Assembly: GCA_020630715.1 (NCBI GenBank) | Contig: JAHDIQ010000008.1 | Span: forward strand, 1 to 64,000 | From: Nonlabens sp. | GTDB taxonomy: Bacteria; Bacteroidota; Bacteroidia; Flavobacteriales; Flavobacteriaceae | Reading direction: 5' to 3' | DNA: 64,000 nt | In this document: positions 44,980-55,203 of the stretch, piece by piece | Layout: every line of letters begins with the position of its first letter | Position numbering within the stretch: the first letter of the stretch is position 1 | Notes under the pieces: model-generated | The model's input: only the letters and a program-made list of their open reading frames with translations | Told to the model about the DNA's origin: nothing | Databases searched by the model: none | Made by a program: the position numbers and the translations under genes

Positions 44980-46656
44980 TTAGTTTCTAGGTCTTTTGTT
45001 CTTTTTTGATTTTGAACCTACACGAGACATTGCGCAACGGAAACCTAAATCATCCTTTGCCATGTCTTGAGGATAGAATCTACGTGTAGCAGGATCTAGC
45101 CAGTAAGCTCTATCTCTCCATGATCCACCTTTTATTACACGTACTTCATTATTGATCAATGTTGTACGAGTATTAGATTGATCATATCTTCTGTCAAGGT
45201 TTCCTAAAGAATCAGCTTCTACCTTATGATTAGGTGAATCATACATACGTTGAGTATCATCTAATTCATCTGTACCTCCAAAGTATTTAGAAGATCTTCT
45301 ATCACCATCACGGAAGTTACGGTTATCACTTTGGTCAAAGTTGTAACGTAAATAAGTTTCATTTTCATCTACGGCTACTTTTTGAATTTCTCCTGGATAT
45401 GCTCTTGCTAGTACTTTACCGTTACTTAGAGTGTCGTAAGGAATAGAATCTGCTTCTACAACAGCGATCATTCCATCAGGTCCTATTTTATTTTTTGTGT
45501 ACACATTACCACGATAGTAGTTAAAGTCATTAAACTCATCATCTACGATAGGTCTATAAACATCTGCAACCCATTCAGAAACGTTACCTGCCATGTCATA
45601 AACACCAAATTCATTAGGCTCATAACTTTTAACAGCAGCCGTAATATCAGCACCATCATCACTCCATCCAGCGATTCCACCGTAATCTCCATCACCTTGC
45701 TTAAAGTTAGCTAAATGATCACCTCTTTTTTGTCTTTTACCACTACGAGTATATTGTCCATCCCATGGGTATTTTTTTCTACCTCTTACAGCGTTGTATT
45801 CTCTATTACTCACATTTGCTAATGCTGCATATTCCCATTCTGCCTCTGTAGGTAATCTATAGCTAGGCATTAAGATTCCGTCCTTTGCAGTTACATACAG
45901 TCCGGAAGCTTCTGTTCCGTTTTTAGTAGCGATACTTGTTTTTCTCTTTTCTGTAGAGATAGATCTTTTGCCACCACGTGTCACTTCATCATTACCACCG
46001 TAAGCCATAGTAGGTGCTGCTAGATAAGTTTCTGTATTAAAAGTATTTCCTGCTTCCTGATTTTCTAAACCTCCTTTGGTTATCCCTTGATTTTCTAAGA
46101 TAAGTTGATTAACACGATCTGTTCTCCAGTCAGAAAACTCTACTGCTTGTATCCAGGTAACTCCTACTACAGGATAAGACTGATATGCAGGATGACGTAA
46201 ATAATTCTTTGTCATTTCCTCATTAAAACCTAAACGGTTTCTCCACACTAACGTATCTGGTAAAGCACCATTGTAAATGTTTCTGTATTCTTCGTCTTCT
46301 GGTGGAAAAACTCCCTTAATCCAGTCTAACATTTCTAAATACATTCCATTAGTAACCTCAGTCTCGTCAATGTAAAAAGATTGAACGTGCTGTTGATTAG
46401 GTGTGTTGTTCCAGTCATGCATGGGATCATCTTTTACACGACCCATCGTGAACGTTCCACCTTCTACAAATACAAGTCCTGGGCCAGTTTCCTGTTCATT
46501 GTATTTTGTGTTAAGTTCAAATCCACCTTTTTTACCAGTGACATCCCATCCGGTACCTCTTGAGGTAGAACTGTAATCATTTCCACCACCACAGCTTATC
46601 ATGGCTACAGTAGCTATCAGCGCAAATACTGCTTTTAATGCAAAGTACTTCTTCAT
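44980..46656 (-). CDS. gldJ: gliding motility lipoprotein GldJ
   Basis: GldJ is an outer-membrane-associated lipoprotein required for gliding and for stability of other Gld proteins of the type IX system. The protein of about 558 residues has a lipobox (ATVAMISCGGG). Its fold is related to formylglycine-generating enzyme (SUMF1/FGE-sulfatase). Cues are FVEGGTFTMGR, YRLPTEAEWEYAA, FGVYDMAGNVSEWVAD and IKGGSWRDRAYWLDPATRRF. The ATG at 46656 begins the signal peptide; codons upstream lack conservation cues. It lies divergent from porU. Confidence 0.93.
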   Translation of the reverse strand: MKKYFALKAVFALIATVAMISCGGGNDYSSTSRGTGWDVTGKKGGFELNTKYNEQETGPGLVFVEGGTFTMGRVKDDPMHDWNNTPNQQHVQSFYIDETEVTNGMYLEMLDWIKGVFPPEDEEYRNIYNGALPDTLVWRNRLGFNEEMTKNYLRHPAYQSYPVVGVTWIQAVEFSDWRTDRVNQLILENQGITKGGLENQEAGNTFNTETYLAAPTMAYGGNDEVTRGGKRSISTEKRKTSIATKNGTEASGLYVTAKDGILMPSYRLPTEAEWEYAALANVSNREYNAVRGRKKYPWDGQYTRSGKRQKRGDHLANFKQGDGDYGGIAGWSDDGADITAAVKSYEPNEFGVYDMAGNVSEWVADVYRPIVDDEFNDFNYYRGNVYTKNKIGPDGMIAVVEADSIPYDTLSNGKVLARAYPGEIQKVAVDENETYLRYNFDQSDNRNFRDGDRRSSKYFGGTDELDDTQRMYDSPNHKVEADSLGNLDRRYDQSNTRTTLINNEVRVIKGGSWRDRAYWLDPATRRFYPQDMAKDDLGFRCAMSRVGSKSKKNKRPRN

Positions 46657-46853
46657 TTTTAAGAATTTATTTTGAAAAATGTCTCGCAATATAACAACTT
46701 CGCTGTAAAACAACAGCAAAATGTGTTAATAATCGCATTACATTTGTAGTTCAAGGATATTTAACGGTATTGAATCACTTTTATTTTATTTAACAATTAA
46801 ATATTTCAACCTTAATTTAATACTACAAACTTTTTTTGATCGTTAGTCACTAC

Positions 46854-49800
46854 ATGGGAAAAACACTTATCACCTTAATAATATTCTTGTCTTGTTTTGT
46901 ATTGAATGCCCAAAATTCAGGTAGGGTAGATTTAAACTGGAATGGTTTAAAAAGTGATGCAGTTAATCGACAGTTGTTTCAATTTCCTGATTGTGGTGAA
47001 GAGTGTTATTCAGATGGTGTTAGTTTAAAGTGGTCGCGTAGTATTGAAGTTGATAGTCCTGTAAATGAATTAAGTTTTAAATTATCTAATGTTTCTTTTG
47101 TTGCGATTTCGCCGTCTGAGTTAGGTGATCTAGATTTGGAGCATATTCCTAATGGGCTACAATATGGATTGAGAAATGCGCTTTCGCGAAAGCGTAATTA
47201 TGCACAACTTTTTATCTCTCCTATATATAAAGACGATACTGTCATTAAAAAGGTGGTGTCTTTTTCCTTTTCATATTCAAATGCATCTTTAAATCAAACC
47301 TTAAGTGCTAAATCCAGTGCTTACGGAAACTCTTTACTTAATTCTGGAAGCTGGTATCGTTTTAGGGTTGATAACACTGGTGTGCATAGGATTACTAGAT
47401 CATTTCTAGAAAGCCTAGGAATAAATACGAGTAATGTTGACCCTAGAACTATTAAGATTTATGGTAATGGTGGACCATCAATGCCTTTAATTAATAGTGA
47501 AACGGTTGCTTTTGATCCGCCAGAAATAGCAATTACTGTTAATGGTGAACAGGATGGTGTCTTTAATAGTAATGATGAAATTCTGTTTTATGCAACTGCT
47601 ACAGATACAGAATATGTAGAGTCTAATGATAGTTTTATAAATCCTTATAGTGATGATTCATATTATTACATTACAACTGGTGGCGCCATAGGAAAGCGTA
47701 TTCTTCCCTTTGTACAACCTGCAGGAACGCCTAACATAACCTTTGATTATTATCATGCTAGACAGCATTATGAAGTGGATGAACGTAATATAGGCCAGAT
47801 AGGTCGTATCTGGTATGGAGAACGTTTTGATTTTGAGCCTTCGCAAACTTTTGATTTCACATTTGAAGATGTGGATAGCTCGCGACCTGCTTCTATAAAA
47901 GTCACTACTGCTGCGATAAGTGATTTGCCTACTTCAATGCAAATCAGCGTTAATGGAACCATTGAAAATACCACTAATTATGCGGCATTACCTGCTACAT
48001 CATCAACCATTTTAGGTCGTAGAGGTGTATTTGAATCTTCTTCATTGATTTTTAACTCTAATGACGTTTCAGTGACTTTAGATTTTGACAATGGTGGAGA
48101 TCCTAGTGCACAGGGTTTTTTGGATTACATACAATTAGAAGTTCCTCAAGCTTTAACATCTAACGGGCGCCAATTTAGATTTAGAAATAACGAAGCTGCC
48201 TTAACTCCTGGAATAGGAGTTTTTCAAATTTCTAATGCTAGTGATGTGGAAGAAGTCTGGAATATTTCTGATCCTTTTAATATCTCAAAGATTGTGAATA
48301 ATGCACAAGCTGGAACATTTAGTTTTCAAGATGGAATAGGTGAAGTGAAAGAGTATCTTGCTGTAGTAGATGGCGATTACTTTACACCAGTAAATATTTC
48401 AAATCGCGTAGTAAGTAATCAAAATCTAAAAGGAACTATCTTTTTAGACAGTTCAGGTAATTTTAGAGATATTGACTACTTGATCATTACGCCAGCGTTT
48501 TTGAAAAGTGAAGCACAACGTCTCGCAAATTATCATATTACTACCACTAACTTAAACACAAAGGTGGTTACTCTTCAAGAGATTTACAATGAGTTTAGTG
48601 AAGGTGAGCAGGATATCGTTGCAATTAGAAATTTTGTAAAATATGTTTATGATAATGCATCCACACCAGCTGCTCGTGTCCAGTATTTAAATATGTTTGG
48701 AGATGCTAGTTTTGATTACAAGAATCGTATAGCGATACGCGATAATGTTGTTCCCTCTTTTTTATCAGATGATTCGACCTCATTAACTAGGTCTTATGTT
48801 ACAGATGATTTCTTCACGTTTATGGATGCCAATGAAGGAACAGTCGCTTCTAGTAATCTAATGGATCTTGCGGTAGGAAGGATGATAGTAAGTAACATAC
48901 AGGAGGCACGTGAAATGGTAAATAAATCCATCGCTTATACGGCAGAGGATTCCTTTAAACGCTGGCGTAATGATGTGTATTTAATAGGAGACGATATTGA
49001 TGATCCTGGATCAGATGCTGACTTACAAACCAATGTTAATGATCTAGCAAATCAAATATCTCTCAATAGACCCGATTATAACGTTTATAAAATTCTATTA
49101 GATAGTTATGATCAAGTAAGTACTGCAGGAGGATTTAGATATCCAGATGTTGTAGAGGATGTGAATAACGCCTTTGAGCAAGGAGCACTAGTTATTAATT
49201 ATTTTGGTCATGGAAATGAAGATGGTCTAGCTCAAGAATTTATTATTACACAATCACAAGCTGCTAACTGGCGTAATCCAGATAATTATCCATTATTTAT
49301 TACAGTAACTTGTGAGTTTAGTCGCTATGACAATCCCTTGAGATTAAGTGGCGGTGAGGTGGTGTATTTAAATGAAGAAGGTGGCGCTATAGGTCTAGTT
49401 GCTACAAATAGATTGATTTTTATTAGTGATGGAGTTGCCCTTAATAGAACCTTAGATCAGTATTTGTTTTCTTATAATAACGTAGAGGCCATTTCTATGG
49501 CCGAAGCCTTGCGACTCGCTAAAGTTGATCCAGCACTTTCCAATAGAGCAACTAGAAGAGTCATCGCTTTTATAGGCGATCCTGCCTTAAAATTAGCACT
49601 TCCTGATCCTAGTGTTGCTTTAACAGCGGTAAATGATGTTCCTGTTGCAACTAACTCAACAGTGCTACGTGGATTAGATCGAGTAAAATTCTCTGGTGAA
49701 GTAAGAGATTTACAGGATAATCTCATTCCTAATTATAATGGAGTAGTATCAGTAACTTTATTTGATAAAAGAATTGATCGTACCACACTTGGGAATGATA

Positions 49801-50708
49801 ATGCGACAGATAATGCTAATCAATTGATATTACTAGATTTTGATCAATTGGGAGAAGTCTTGTTTAGAGGACAAGCCTCTGTAACAAATGGTGTTTTTGA
49901 TGTGGAATTTGTGATGCCACGCGATACGCAAATACCATTAGGTTCTGGAAGATTATCCTTTTATGCAAAACGTGATGGCGTGCCAGAGGATAAAAATGGT
50001 TACAATCTAGATCTACAAATAGGTGGAATAAATACAAATGCACCTCAAGATGACCTAGGACCTGAGATTGATTTATATATGAACGACACTAATTTTGTTA
50101 GTGGTGGAATTACAGATTCAGATCCTTTTATCCTTGCTTTTTTAAATGACGATAATGGTATCAATACCGCTAGTGGAATAGGACATGATATCACAGCGAT
50201 TCTAGATGGAGATGAGGCAAATCCATTTATTTTAAACGATTATTATGAGGCAGATGTTGATGATTTTACAATAGGTAAAGTGTATTTTCCACTGCGCGAT
50301 ATAGAACCTGGTCTTCATACGATAAAATTTACCGCATGGGATACGTATAATAATTCTGCAATGACAGAAATTCAATTTCTCGTTACAGAAGATGATGAGA
50401 TTAAATTAGAACGAGTTCTTAATTATCCTAATCCATTTACGACCTATACAGAATTTTGGTTTAATCATAATAGACCATTTGAACCACTAGATGTTCAGGT
50501 GCAGGTAATGACTATAACTGGTAAGGTGGTTTGGAGTGAGGAAAGAACCATCACAACAACTGGATTTACGTCTAGGGAAATTACTTGGGATGGCACAGAT
50601 GATTTTGGACAACGATTAGGAAAAGGTGTTTATGTATATAAGATAAACGTGAAATCTACGTTAACTAATCAGCAAGCGAGCAAGACGGAGAAACTTGTAA
50701 TCTTATAA
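46854..50708 (+). CDS. porU: type IX secretion system sortase PorU
   Basis: PorU is the outer-membrane sortase that removes C-terminal signals from type IX cargo and attaches them to the surface. This protein of about 1284 residues has a signal peptide (TLITLIIFLSCFVLNAQ) and a C25 gingipain-like catalytic domain. The His is at about 786 in FGHGNEDG and the Cys at about 820 in VTCEFSRYDNP. A C-terminal FlgD-like region follows (LNYPNPFTTYTEFWFNHNRP, KGVYVYKI). The ATG at 46854 is used rather than the TTG at 46836. A palindrome copy at 47180 encodes LSRKR near residue 110. porV follows 43 bp downstream. Confidence 0.93.
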   Translation: MGKTLITLIIFLSCFVLNAQNSGRVDLNWNGLKSDAVNRQLFQFPDCGEECYSDGVSLKWSRSIEVDSPVNELSFKLSNVSFVAISPSELGDLDLEHIPNGLQYGLRNALSRKRNYAQLFISPIYKDDTVIKKVVSFSFSYSNASLNQTLSAKSSAYGNSLLNSGSWYRFRVDNTGVHRITRSFLESLGINTSNVDPRTIKIYGNGGPSMPLINSETVAFDPPEIAITVNGEQDGVFNSNDEILFYATATDTEYVESNDSFINPYSDDSYYYITTGGAIGKRILPFVQPAGTPNITFDYYHARQHYEVDERNIGQIGRIWYGERFDFEPSQTFDFTFEDVDSSRPASIKVTTAAISDLPTSMQISVNGTIENTTNYAALPATSSTILGRRGVFESSSLIFNSNDVSVTLDFDNGGDPSAQGFLDYIQLEVPQALTSNGRQFRFRNNEAALTPGIGVFQISNASDVEEVWNISDPFNISKIVNNAQAGTFSFQDGIGEVKEYLAVVDGDYFTPVNISNRVVSNQNLKGTIFLDSSGNFRDIDYLIITPAFLKSEAQRLANYHITTTNLNTKVVTLQEIYNEFSEGEQDIVAIRNFVKYVYDNASTPAARVQYLNMFGDASFDYKNRIAIRDNVVPSFLSDDSTSLTRSYVTDDFFTFMDANEGTVASSNLMDLAVGRMIVSNIQEAREMVNKSIAYTAEDSFKRWRNDVYLIGDDIDDPGSDADLQTNVNDLANQISLNRPDYNVYKILLDSYDQVSTAGGFRYPDVVEDVNNAFEQGALVINYFGHGNEDGLAQEFIITQSQAANWRNPDNYPLFITVTCEFSRYDNPLRLSGGEVVYLNEEGGAIGLVATNRLIFISDGVALNRTLDQYLFSYNNVEAISMAEALRLAKVDPALSNRATRRVIAFIGDPALKLALPDPSVALTAVNDVPVATNSTVLRGLDRVKFSGEVRDLQDNLIPNYNGVVSVTLFDKRIDRTTLGNDNATDNANQLILLDFDQLGEVLFRGQASVTNGVFDVEFVMPRDTQIPLGSGRLSFYAKRDGVPEDKNGYNLDLQIGGINTNAPQDDLGPEIDLYMNDTNFVSGGITDSDPFILAFLNDDNGINTASGIGHDITAILDGDEANPFILNDYYEADVDDFTIGKVYFPLRDIEPGLHTIKFTAWDTYNNSAMTEIQFLVTEDDEIKLERVLNYPNPFTTYTEFWFNHNRPFEPLDVQVQVMTITGKVVWSEERTITTTGFTSREITWDGTDDFGQRLGKGVYVYKINVKSTLTNQQASKTEKLVIL
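47180..47193. repeat. 14-bp palindrome GCTTTCGCGAAAGC, inside porU
   Basis: Perfect copy, read as Leu-Ser-Arg-Lys-Arg in the N-terminal domain. Confidence 0.97.
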
Positions 50709-50724
50709 CTCGTTTGATTTAATT

Positions 50725-50732
50725 TATATTTG
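50725..50732 (+). promoter_or_regulatory. -7 promoter element of porV
   Basis: TATATTTG, a full match to TAnnTTTG, 19 bp before the porV ATG. It suggests porV can be transcribed separately from porU. Confidence 0.55.
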
Positions 50733-50751
50733 CCATACTTAAAAAAGATTG

Positions 50752-51927
50752 ATGAAAAATTTAGTTCTTCTAATAATAGCGGTAATTACTATCGTACCAC
50801 AACTATCAAATGCCCAAAACGGAAACGATACACGTGTGATTACCACCGCATTACCATTCCTAAGAATTTCTGGAGATGCTCGATCTGCTGCTCTAGGTGA
50901 TATGGGTGTGGCGACCAGTAGTGACGCCTGGTCACAGCAATGGAATCCATCTAAATATGCTTTTAGTCTAGATGAGCATAAGGTAGGATTTGCTTATACT
51001 CCATATTTGGGTAATCTTGTAAATGACATTGCAATCGCTCAAATAGTTTATTCACAGCGATTGAATGAAAACAGTGCTTTTGCTGGAAGTCTAAGATATT
51101 TCGGTCTAGGTAGTATTTTTATTACGCAAGATGGAGAGAACGGTACAGAAGAAAATCCTAATGAATTTGTTCTCGATGGAACTTATTCTTTAAAGTTATC
51201 AGAACAATTTGCAATGGCAGTAACAGGTCGATTTTTACGCAGTGATTTAAGGTTACAAAGCACAGATTCAGATGCAAGTGCTGCAAATAGTTTTGGCGTG
51301 GATATTTCTGGATACTTCCAGTCGGAAGAGATTGCTTACACAGATTTTAACGGTCGCTGGAGAGCAGGATTTAATATTTCTAACATAGGCCCTAAGGTTT
51401 CTTATGATACTGGTGGTCAGGAGAATTTTATACCTACAAATCTGGCATTAGGTGGAGGATTTGATTTTATTTTAAACGATGGTTTTAGTAAAATAGGCGT
51501 CACTGCCGAGGTGAATAAACTTCTAGTTCCTACACCACCTATTAGAGAAGTAGATGATGAAAATGGGAACGGCGTTTTTAGAGAAATTGTATCTGGACAA
51601 GATGATGATGTAACATTTATCAACGGTATCTTTCAATCTTTTGGCGATGCCCCAGGAGGTTTTAGTGAAGAGTTAAGAGAATTTACATGGGCTGTAAGTG
51701 CAGAGTATACTTATGACGAGAGCTTTGCGGTAAGAGCAGGATACTTTAATGAAGCAGATGATAAAGGTGCTAGACAATTTCTTGCGATGGGAGCAGGATT
51801 TGAATTCTCTAAAATCGGTATAGATTTATCTTATTTATTTTCTACCAGTCGTGTGCGTAGTCCGTTAGAAGGAACGCTTCGTTTTGGGTTGACCTTTAAT
51901 TTTGGAGAAGAGTATACAGAATACTAG
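50752..51927 (+). CDS. porV: type IX secretion outer-membrane channel/shuttle protein PorV
   Basis: PorV is the FadL-like barrel that carries cargo from the translocon to the PorU sortase. The protein of about 391 residues has a signal peptide (NLVLLIIAVITIVPQLSNAQ), the family start ALPFLRISGDARSAALGDMGVATSSDAWSQQWNPSKYAF, and a barrel ending in LRFGLTFNFGEEY. The ATG at 50752 is chosen over the TTG just upstream. Adjacency to porU is the standard order in Bacteroidota. Confidence 0.95.
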   Translation: MKNLVLLIIAVITIVPQLSNAQNGNDTRVITTALPFLRISGDARSAALGDMGVATSSDAWSQQWNPSKYAFSLDEHKVGFAYTPYLGNLVNDIAIAQIVYSQRLNENSAFAGSLRYFGLGSIFITQDGENGTEENPNEFVLDGTYSLKLSEQFAMAVTGRFLRSDLRLQSTDSDASAANSFGVDISGYFQSEEIAYTDFNGRWRAGFNISNIGPKVSYDTGGQENFIPTNLALGGGFDFILNDGFSKIGVTAEVNKLLVPTPPIREVDDENGNGVFREIVSGQDDDVTFINGIFQSFGDAPGGFSEELREFTWAVSAEYTYDESFAVRAGYFNEADDKGARQFLAMGAGFEFSKIGIDLSYLFSTSRVRSPLEGTLRFGLTFNFGEEYTEY

Positions 51928-51933
51928 GATTCT

Positions 51934-52416
51934 TTGAAAAAACTTGAACTACATACCACTTTAGAGGTTTACGATAACCTCGCAGAAACTCCTGAACCTG
52001 TTCAGGAGTTAATGTCTAAAGCTGTTACAGCAAGACACAACGCATACGCTCCATACTCTAAATTTACCGTAGGATGTGCTATTCTACTTGATAATGGTGA
52101 AGTCGTAACAGGAAATAATCAGGAAAATGCCGCTTACCCTTCAGGTTTGTGTGCAGAGCGTGTCGCAATTTTTGCAGCAGGTGCTGCCTATCCAGGTATT
52201 GCAATAAAAATGATGGCGCTTACCGCTAGTCCTGTTGATGATTCTCTTACCATTCCCGTACCGCCATGTGGTGCTTGTAGACAGTCTATTGCAGAGTATG
52301 AGAACAATCAGGATCATGACATCCAGATCTATTTTATGGGTGCTTCTGGTAAGGTTGTAAAGTCAGATAGCCTCAAGGATTTATTACCCTTAATATTTGA
52401 TCAAAGCTATCTATAA
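51934..52416 (+). CDS. cdd: cytidine deaminase
   Basis: The enzyme converts cytidine and deoxycytidine to uridine forms for salvage. The 160-residue protein has the homotetrameric-type zinc site, Cys73 in GLCAERVAIF with catalytic Glu75, plus PCGACRQ (Cys112 and Cys115). The start is TTG at 51934, 7 bp after porV. No ATG gives a full-length enzyme. Substrate residues NNQENAAYPSG are conserved. Confidence 0.93.
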   Translation: MKKLELHTTLEVYDNLAETPEPVQELMSKAVTARHNAYAPYSKFTVGCAILLDNGEVVTGNNQENAAYPSGLCAERVAIFAAGAAYPGIAIKMMALTASPVDDSLTIPVPPCGACRQSIAEYENNQDHDIQIYFMGASGKVVKSDSLKDLLPLIFDQSYL

Positions 52417-52530
52417 CGATTTCGATCACTTTTAACCTTTCAAAGGCTATTGATTTATCCATTTTTAATCTATTTTTGTGATCCGTTGAAAAACGGTGAT
52501 GCACGTTATTGCAATAGTTAATTGAATTTC

Positions 52531-52544
52531 GCTTTCGCGAAAGC
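52531..52544. repeat. 14-bp palindrome GCTTTCGCGAAAGC, upstream of pdhA
   Basis: Perfect copy, 23-36 bp before the pdhA start codon, in the probable 5' untranslated region. Confidence 0.97.
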
Positions 52545-52566
52545 GGAATTAAAACAATCATTCTAG

Positions 52567-53565
52567 ATGAAAAAAGTAACCAAAGACATCCTATTAAACT
52601 GGTACGAGGAAATGCTTTTCTGGCGAAAGTTTGAGGACAAACTAGCACAAGTTTACATCCAGCAAAAAGTACGCGGATTCTTGCACCTCTACAACGGGCA
52701 AGAAGCCATCCTAGCAGGATCATTGCACGCTATGGATCTTTCAAAAGATAAAATGATTACCGCTTACCGTAACCACGTGCAGCCTATAGGAATGGGTGTA
52801 GATCCTAAACGTGTTATGGCAGAGTTGTATGGGAAAGCCACAGGAACCTCTCAAGGTCTAGGTGGATCCATGCACATATTTTCAAAAGAACATAACTTCT
52901 ACGGTGGTCACGGTATTGTAGGAGGACAGATACCACTAGGAGCAGGAATCGCTTTTGGTGATAAATACCATGATCGTGATGCAGTAACCTTAACGTTTTT
53001 TGGTGATGGTGCAGCACGTCAGGGATCATTACATGAAACGTTCAACCTAGCGATGCTATGGAATCTACCCGTAGTATTTTGTGTAGAGAATAATGGTTAT
53101 GCAATGGGAACTAGTGTAGAACGTACCGCAAATCATACCGATATCTGGAAATTAGGTTTAGGATATGAAATGCCATGTGGTCCAGTAGATGCTATGGATC
53201 CAGAAAAAGTTGCCGAGGCCATGCACGAGGCGATAGAAAGAGCACGCAGCGGTGGCGGACCTACATTCTTAGAATTAAAAACATATAGATATAGAGGTCA
53301 CTCTATGAGTGATGCACAATTGTATCGTACAAAAGATGAGGTAGCAGAGTATCAAAAAATCGACCCTATCACACAGGTGAAAGATCGATTAATGAAAGAA
53401 CACAAGGTTACTGAGGAAGAAATTAAAGTAATGGACAAACGTGTGAAAGAACGCGTTGCAGAGTGCGAAAAATTTGCAGAAGAATCACCATTCCCAGATA
53501 AGAATGTGATGTATGATGCGGTTTACGAGCAAGAAGATTATCCATTTTTACCAGCAAAATTATAA
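52567..53565 (+). CDS. pdhA: pyruvate dehydrogenase E1 component, alpha subunit
   Basis: E1-alpha with E1-beta decarboxylates pyruvate with thiamine diphosphate. The 332-residue protein shows the TPP and Mg motif GDGAARQGSLHETFNLAMLWNLPVVFCVENN at about 146-176, the phosphorylation-loop region YRYRGHSMSD, and the N-terminal FLHLYNGQEAILAGS. pdhC follows 4 bp downstream. No E1-beta gene is present in the window. Confidence 0.95.
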   Translation: MKKVTKDILLNWYEEMLFWRKFEDKLAQVYIQQKVRGFLHLYNGQEAILAGSLHAMDLSKDKMITAYRNHVQPIGMGVDPKRVMAELYGKATGTSQGLGGSMHIFSKEHNFYGGHGIVGGQIPLGAGIAFGDKYHDRDAVTLTFFGDGAARQGSLHETFNLAMLWNLPVVFCVENNGYAMGTSVERTANHTDIWKLGLGYEMPCGPVDAMDPEKVAEAMHEAIERARSGGGPTFLELKTYRYRGHSMSDAQLYRTKDEVAEYQKIDPITQVKDRLMKEHKVTEEEIKVMDKRVKERVAECEKFAEESPFPDKNVMYDAVYEQEDYPFLPAKL

Positions 53566-53568
53566 TTC

Positions 53569-55182
53569 ATGGCAGAGATTGTAAACATGCCTCGATTAAG
53601 CGACACTATGGAAGAAGGTGTAGTGGCAACATGGCTTAAAAGTGTAGGTGATACCATAGAAGAAGGTGATATCCTTGCCGAAATTGAAACAGATAAAGCA
53701 ACGATGGAATTTGAATCCTTCCAGAGTGGTGTGTTGTTACACATAGGTGTTCAAGAAGGAGAAACTGCTCCTGTAGACCAGTTGCTTTGCATCATAGGTG
53801 AAAAAGGAGAAGATATTTCTGGATTGTTAGATGGTGCTTCTAGCGCACCTGACGATGACAAGGTAGAAAAAAACAGCAAGAGTGAAGGTGATAATTCAAG
53901 TTCAAGTTCACTTCCAGAAGGTGTTATTATTGTAACAATGCCACGTTTAAGTGATACCATGGAAGAAGGAACCGTTGCTTCATGGTTAAAAGCAGAAGGT
54001 GACACAGTAGAAGAAGGTGATATCCTTGCCGAAATTGAGACCGATAAAGCAACAATGGAGTTTGAATCTTTCAATGCTGGTACCTTATTAAAAATAGGAA
54101 TTCAAGAAGGTGAAACCGCAAATGTAGATGCCTTACTTGCTATTATAGGTCCAGCAGGAACGGATGTTTCAGGAATAGACCTCAATGCATCACCAGCTAC
54201 TGAAGCTCCAAAAGAAGAAAAAAAGGACGCTCCAGCACCAAAGGCTTCAGAGAAAAAAACACAGCCAGTTGGTTCGAGCGCAGTCGAGAACTCAACACCA
54301 GTTGTTAGTTCAAACACATCTGGTCGCATTTTTGTATCGCCACTAGCTAAGAAAATGGCGGCAGATAAAGGTATCGATCTATCTCAGGTACGTGGTACAG
54401 GAGAAAATGGTCGTATCATTAAGAAAGATATTGAAAGTTTTGTACCAGGAACAGCAGTAAGCTCTGGAGCAGCAGTACCAGCATTTGTACCAGTAGGAGA
54501 ACCTACATGGGAAGAGATTCCTAATTCACAAATGCGCAAGACGATTGCAAAACGTCTAGGTGAATCTAAATTTACAGCACCGCATTACTACCTAGGAATT
54601 GACCTAGATATGGATAACGCTATCGCTAGTAGAAAAGCGATTAATGAATTGCCAGATACTAAGATTAGTTTTAATGACATGGTTATTAAGGCTGCAGCAA
54701 TGGCATTACGCAAGCATCCTAAAGTAAATACACAATGGACAGATAAAGCGACTCGCGTTGCTAAGCACATCAATATAGGTGTAGCTGTAGCTGTAGATGA
54801 TGGTCTTTTAGTTCCTGTATTAGAATATGCAGACCAGATGAGCATGCAACAGATAGGTGCAAAGGTGAAAGAACTAGCAGGTAAAGCGCGTACTAAGAAG
54901 ATCCAGCCTAGTGAGATGGATGGTAGTACGTTTACGATTTCTAACTTAGGAATGTTTGGAATAACAGAATTTACCTCTATTATTAACCAGCCTAACAGTG
55001 CGATCATGTCTGTAGGAACTATTTCACAACAGCCAGTAGTAAAGAATGGACAGATTGTGGTAGGTAATGTGATGAAAATCACACTAGCATGCGATCACCG
55101 TACCGTTGACGGTGCTACAGGTGCGGCATTCTTACAAACCTTTAAACAATATATTGAGAATCCTATCGTCATGTACGTTTAG
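53569..55182 (+). CDS. pdhC: pyruvate dehydrogenase E2, dihydrolipoamide acetyltransferase
   Basis: E2 transfers the acetyl group to CoA and forms the core of the complex. The 537-residue protein has two lipoyl domains with EIETDKATMEF around Lys43 and Lys159. An E3/E1-binding domain follows at about 260-292 (VSPLAKKMAADKGIDLSQV). The catalytic core is at about 310-537, with the active-site His in CDHRTVDG. The Ala/Pro/Lys linker at about 207-255 carries the motif GSSAVEN, encoded by a 16-bp dispersed sequence. A terminator follows at 55204. E3 (lpdA) is not in the window. Confidence 0.96.
   Translation: MAEIVNMPRLSDTMEEGVVATWLKSVGDTIEEGDILAEIETDKATMEFESFQSGVLLHIGVQEGETAPVDQLLCIIGEKGEDISGLLDGASSAPDDDKVEKNSKSEGDNSSSSSLPEGVIIVTMPRLSDTMEEGTVASWLKAEGDTVEEGDILAEIETDKATMEFESFNAGTLLKIGIQEGETANVDALLAIIGPAGTDVSGIDLNASPATEAPKEEKKDAPAPKASEKKTQPVGSSAVENSTPVVSSNTSGRIFVSPLAKKMAADKGIDLSQVRGTGENGRIIKKDIESFVPGTAVSSGAAVPAFVPVGEPTWEEIPNSQMRKTIAKRLGESKFTAPHYYLGIDLDMDNAIASRKAINELPDTKISFNDMVIKAAAMALRKHPKVNTQWTDKATRVAKHINIGVAVAVDDGLLVPVLEYADQMSMQQIGAKVKELAGKARTKKIQPSEMDGSTFTISNLGMFGITEFTSIINQPNSAIMSVGTISQQPVVKNGQIVVGNVMKITLACDHRTVDGATGAAFLQTFKQYIENPIVMYV
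54274..54289. repeat. 16-bp dispersed sequence inside the pdhC linker
   Basis: TCGAGCGCAGTCGAGA. It is the exact reverse complement of the sequence at 57269-57284. It lies in codons for the linker between the second lipoyl domain and the E3-binding domain. Confidence 0.9.
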
Positions 55183-55203
55183 GACTTTATTAATATTAAT
55201 GAC

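Noticed and set aside
46657-46719. Extended N terminus of gldJ (21 codons)
   Set aside because: It would precede a normal lipoprotein signal peptide; the ATG at 46656 fits.
54588-55082. Minus-strand ORF of 164 codons opposite pdhC
   Set aside because: Covers the conserved catalytic core of pdhC on the opposite strand and has no start context or neighbour support.
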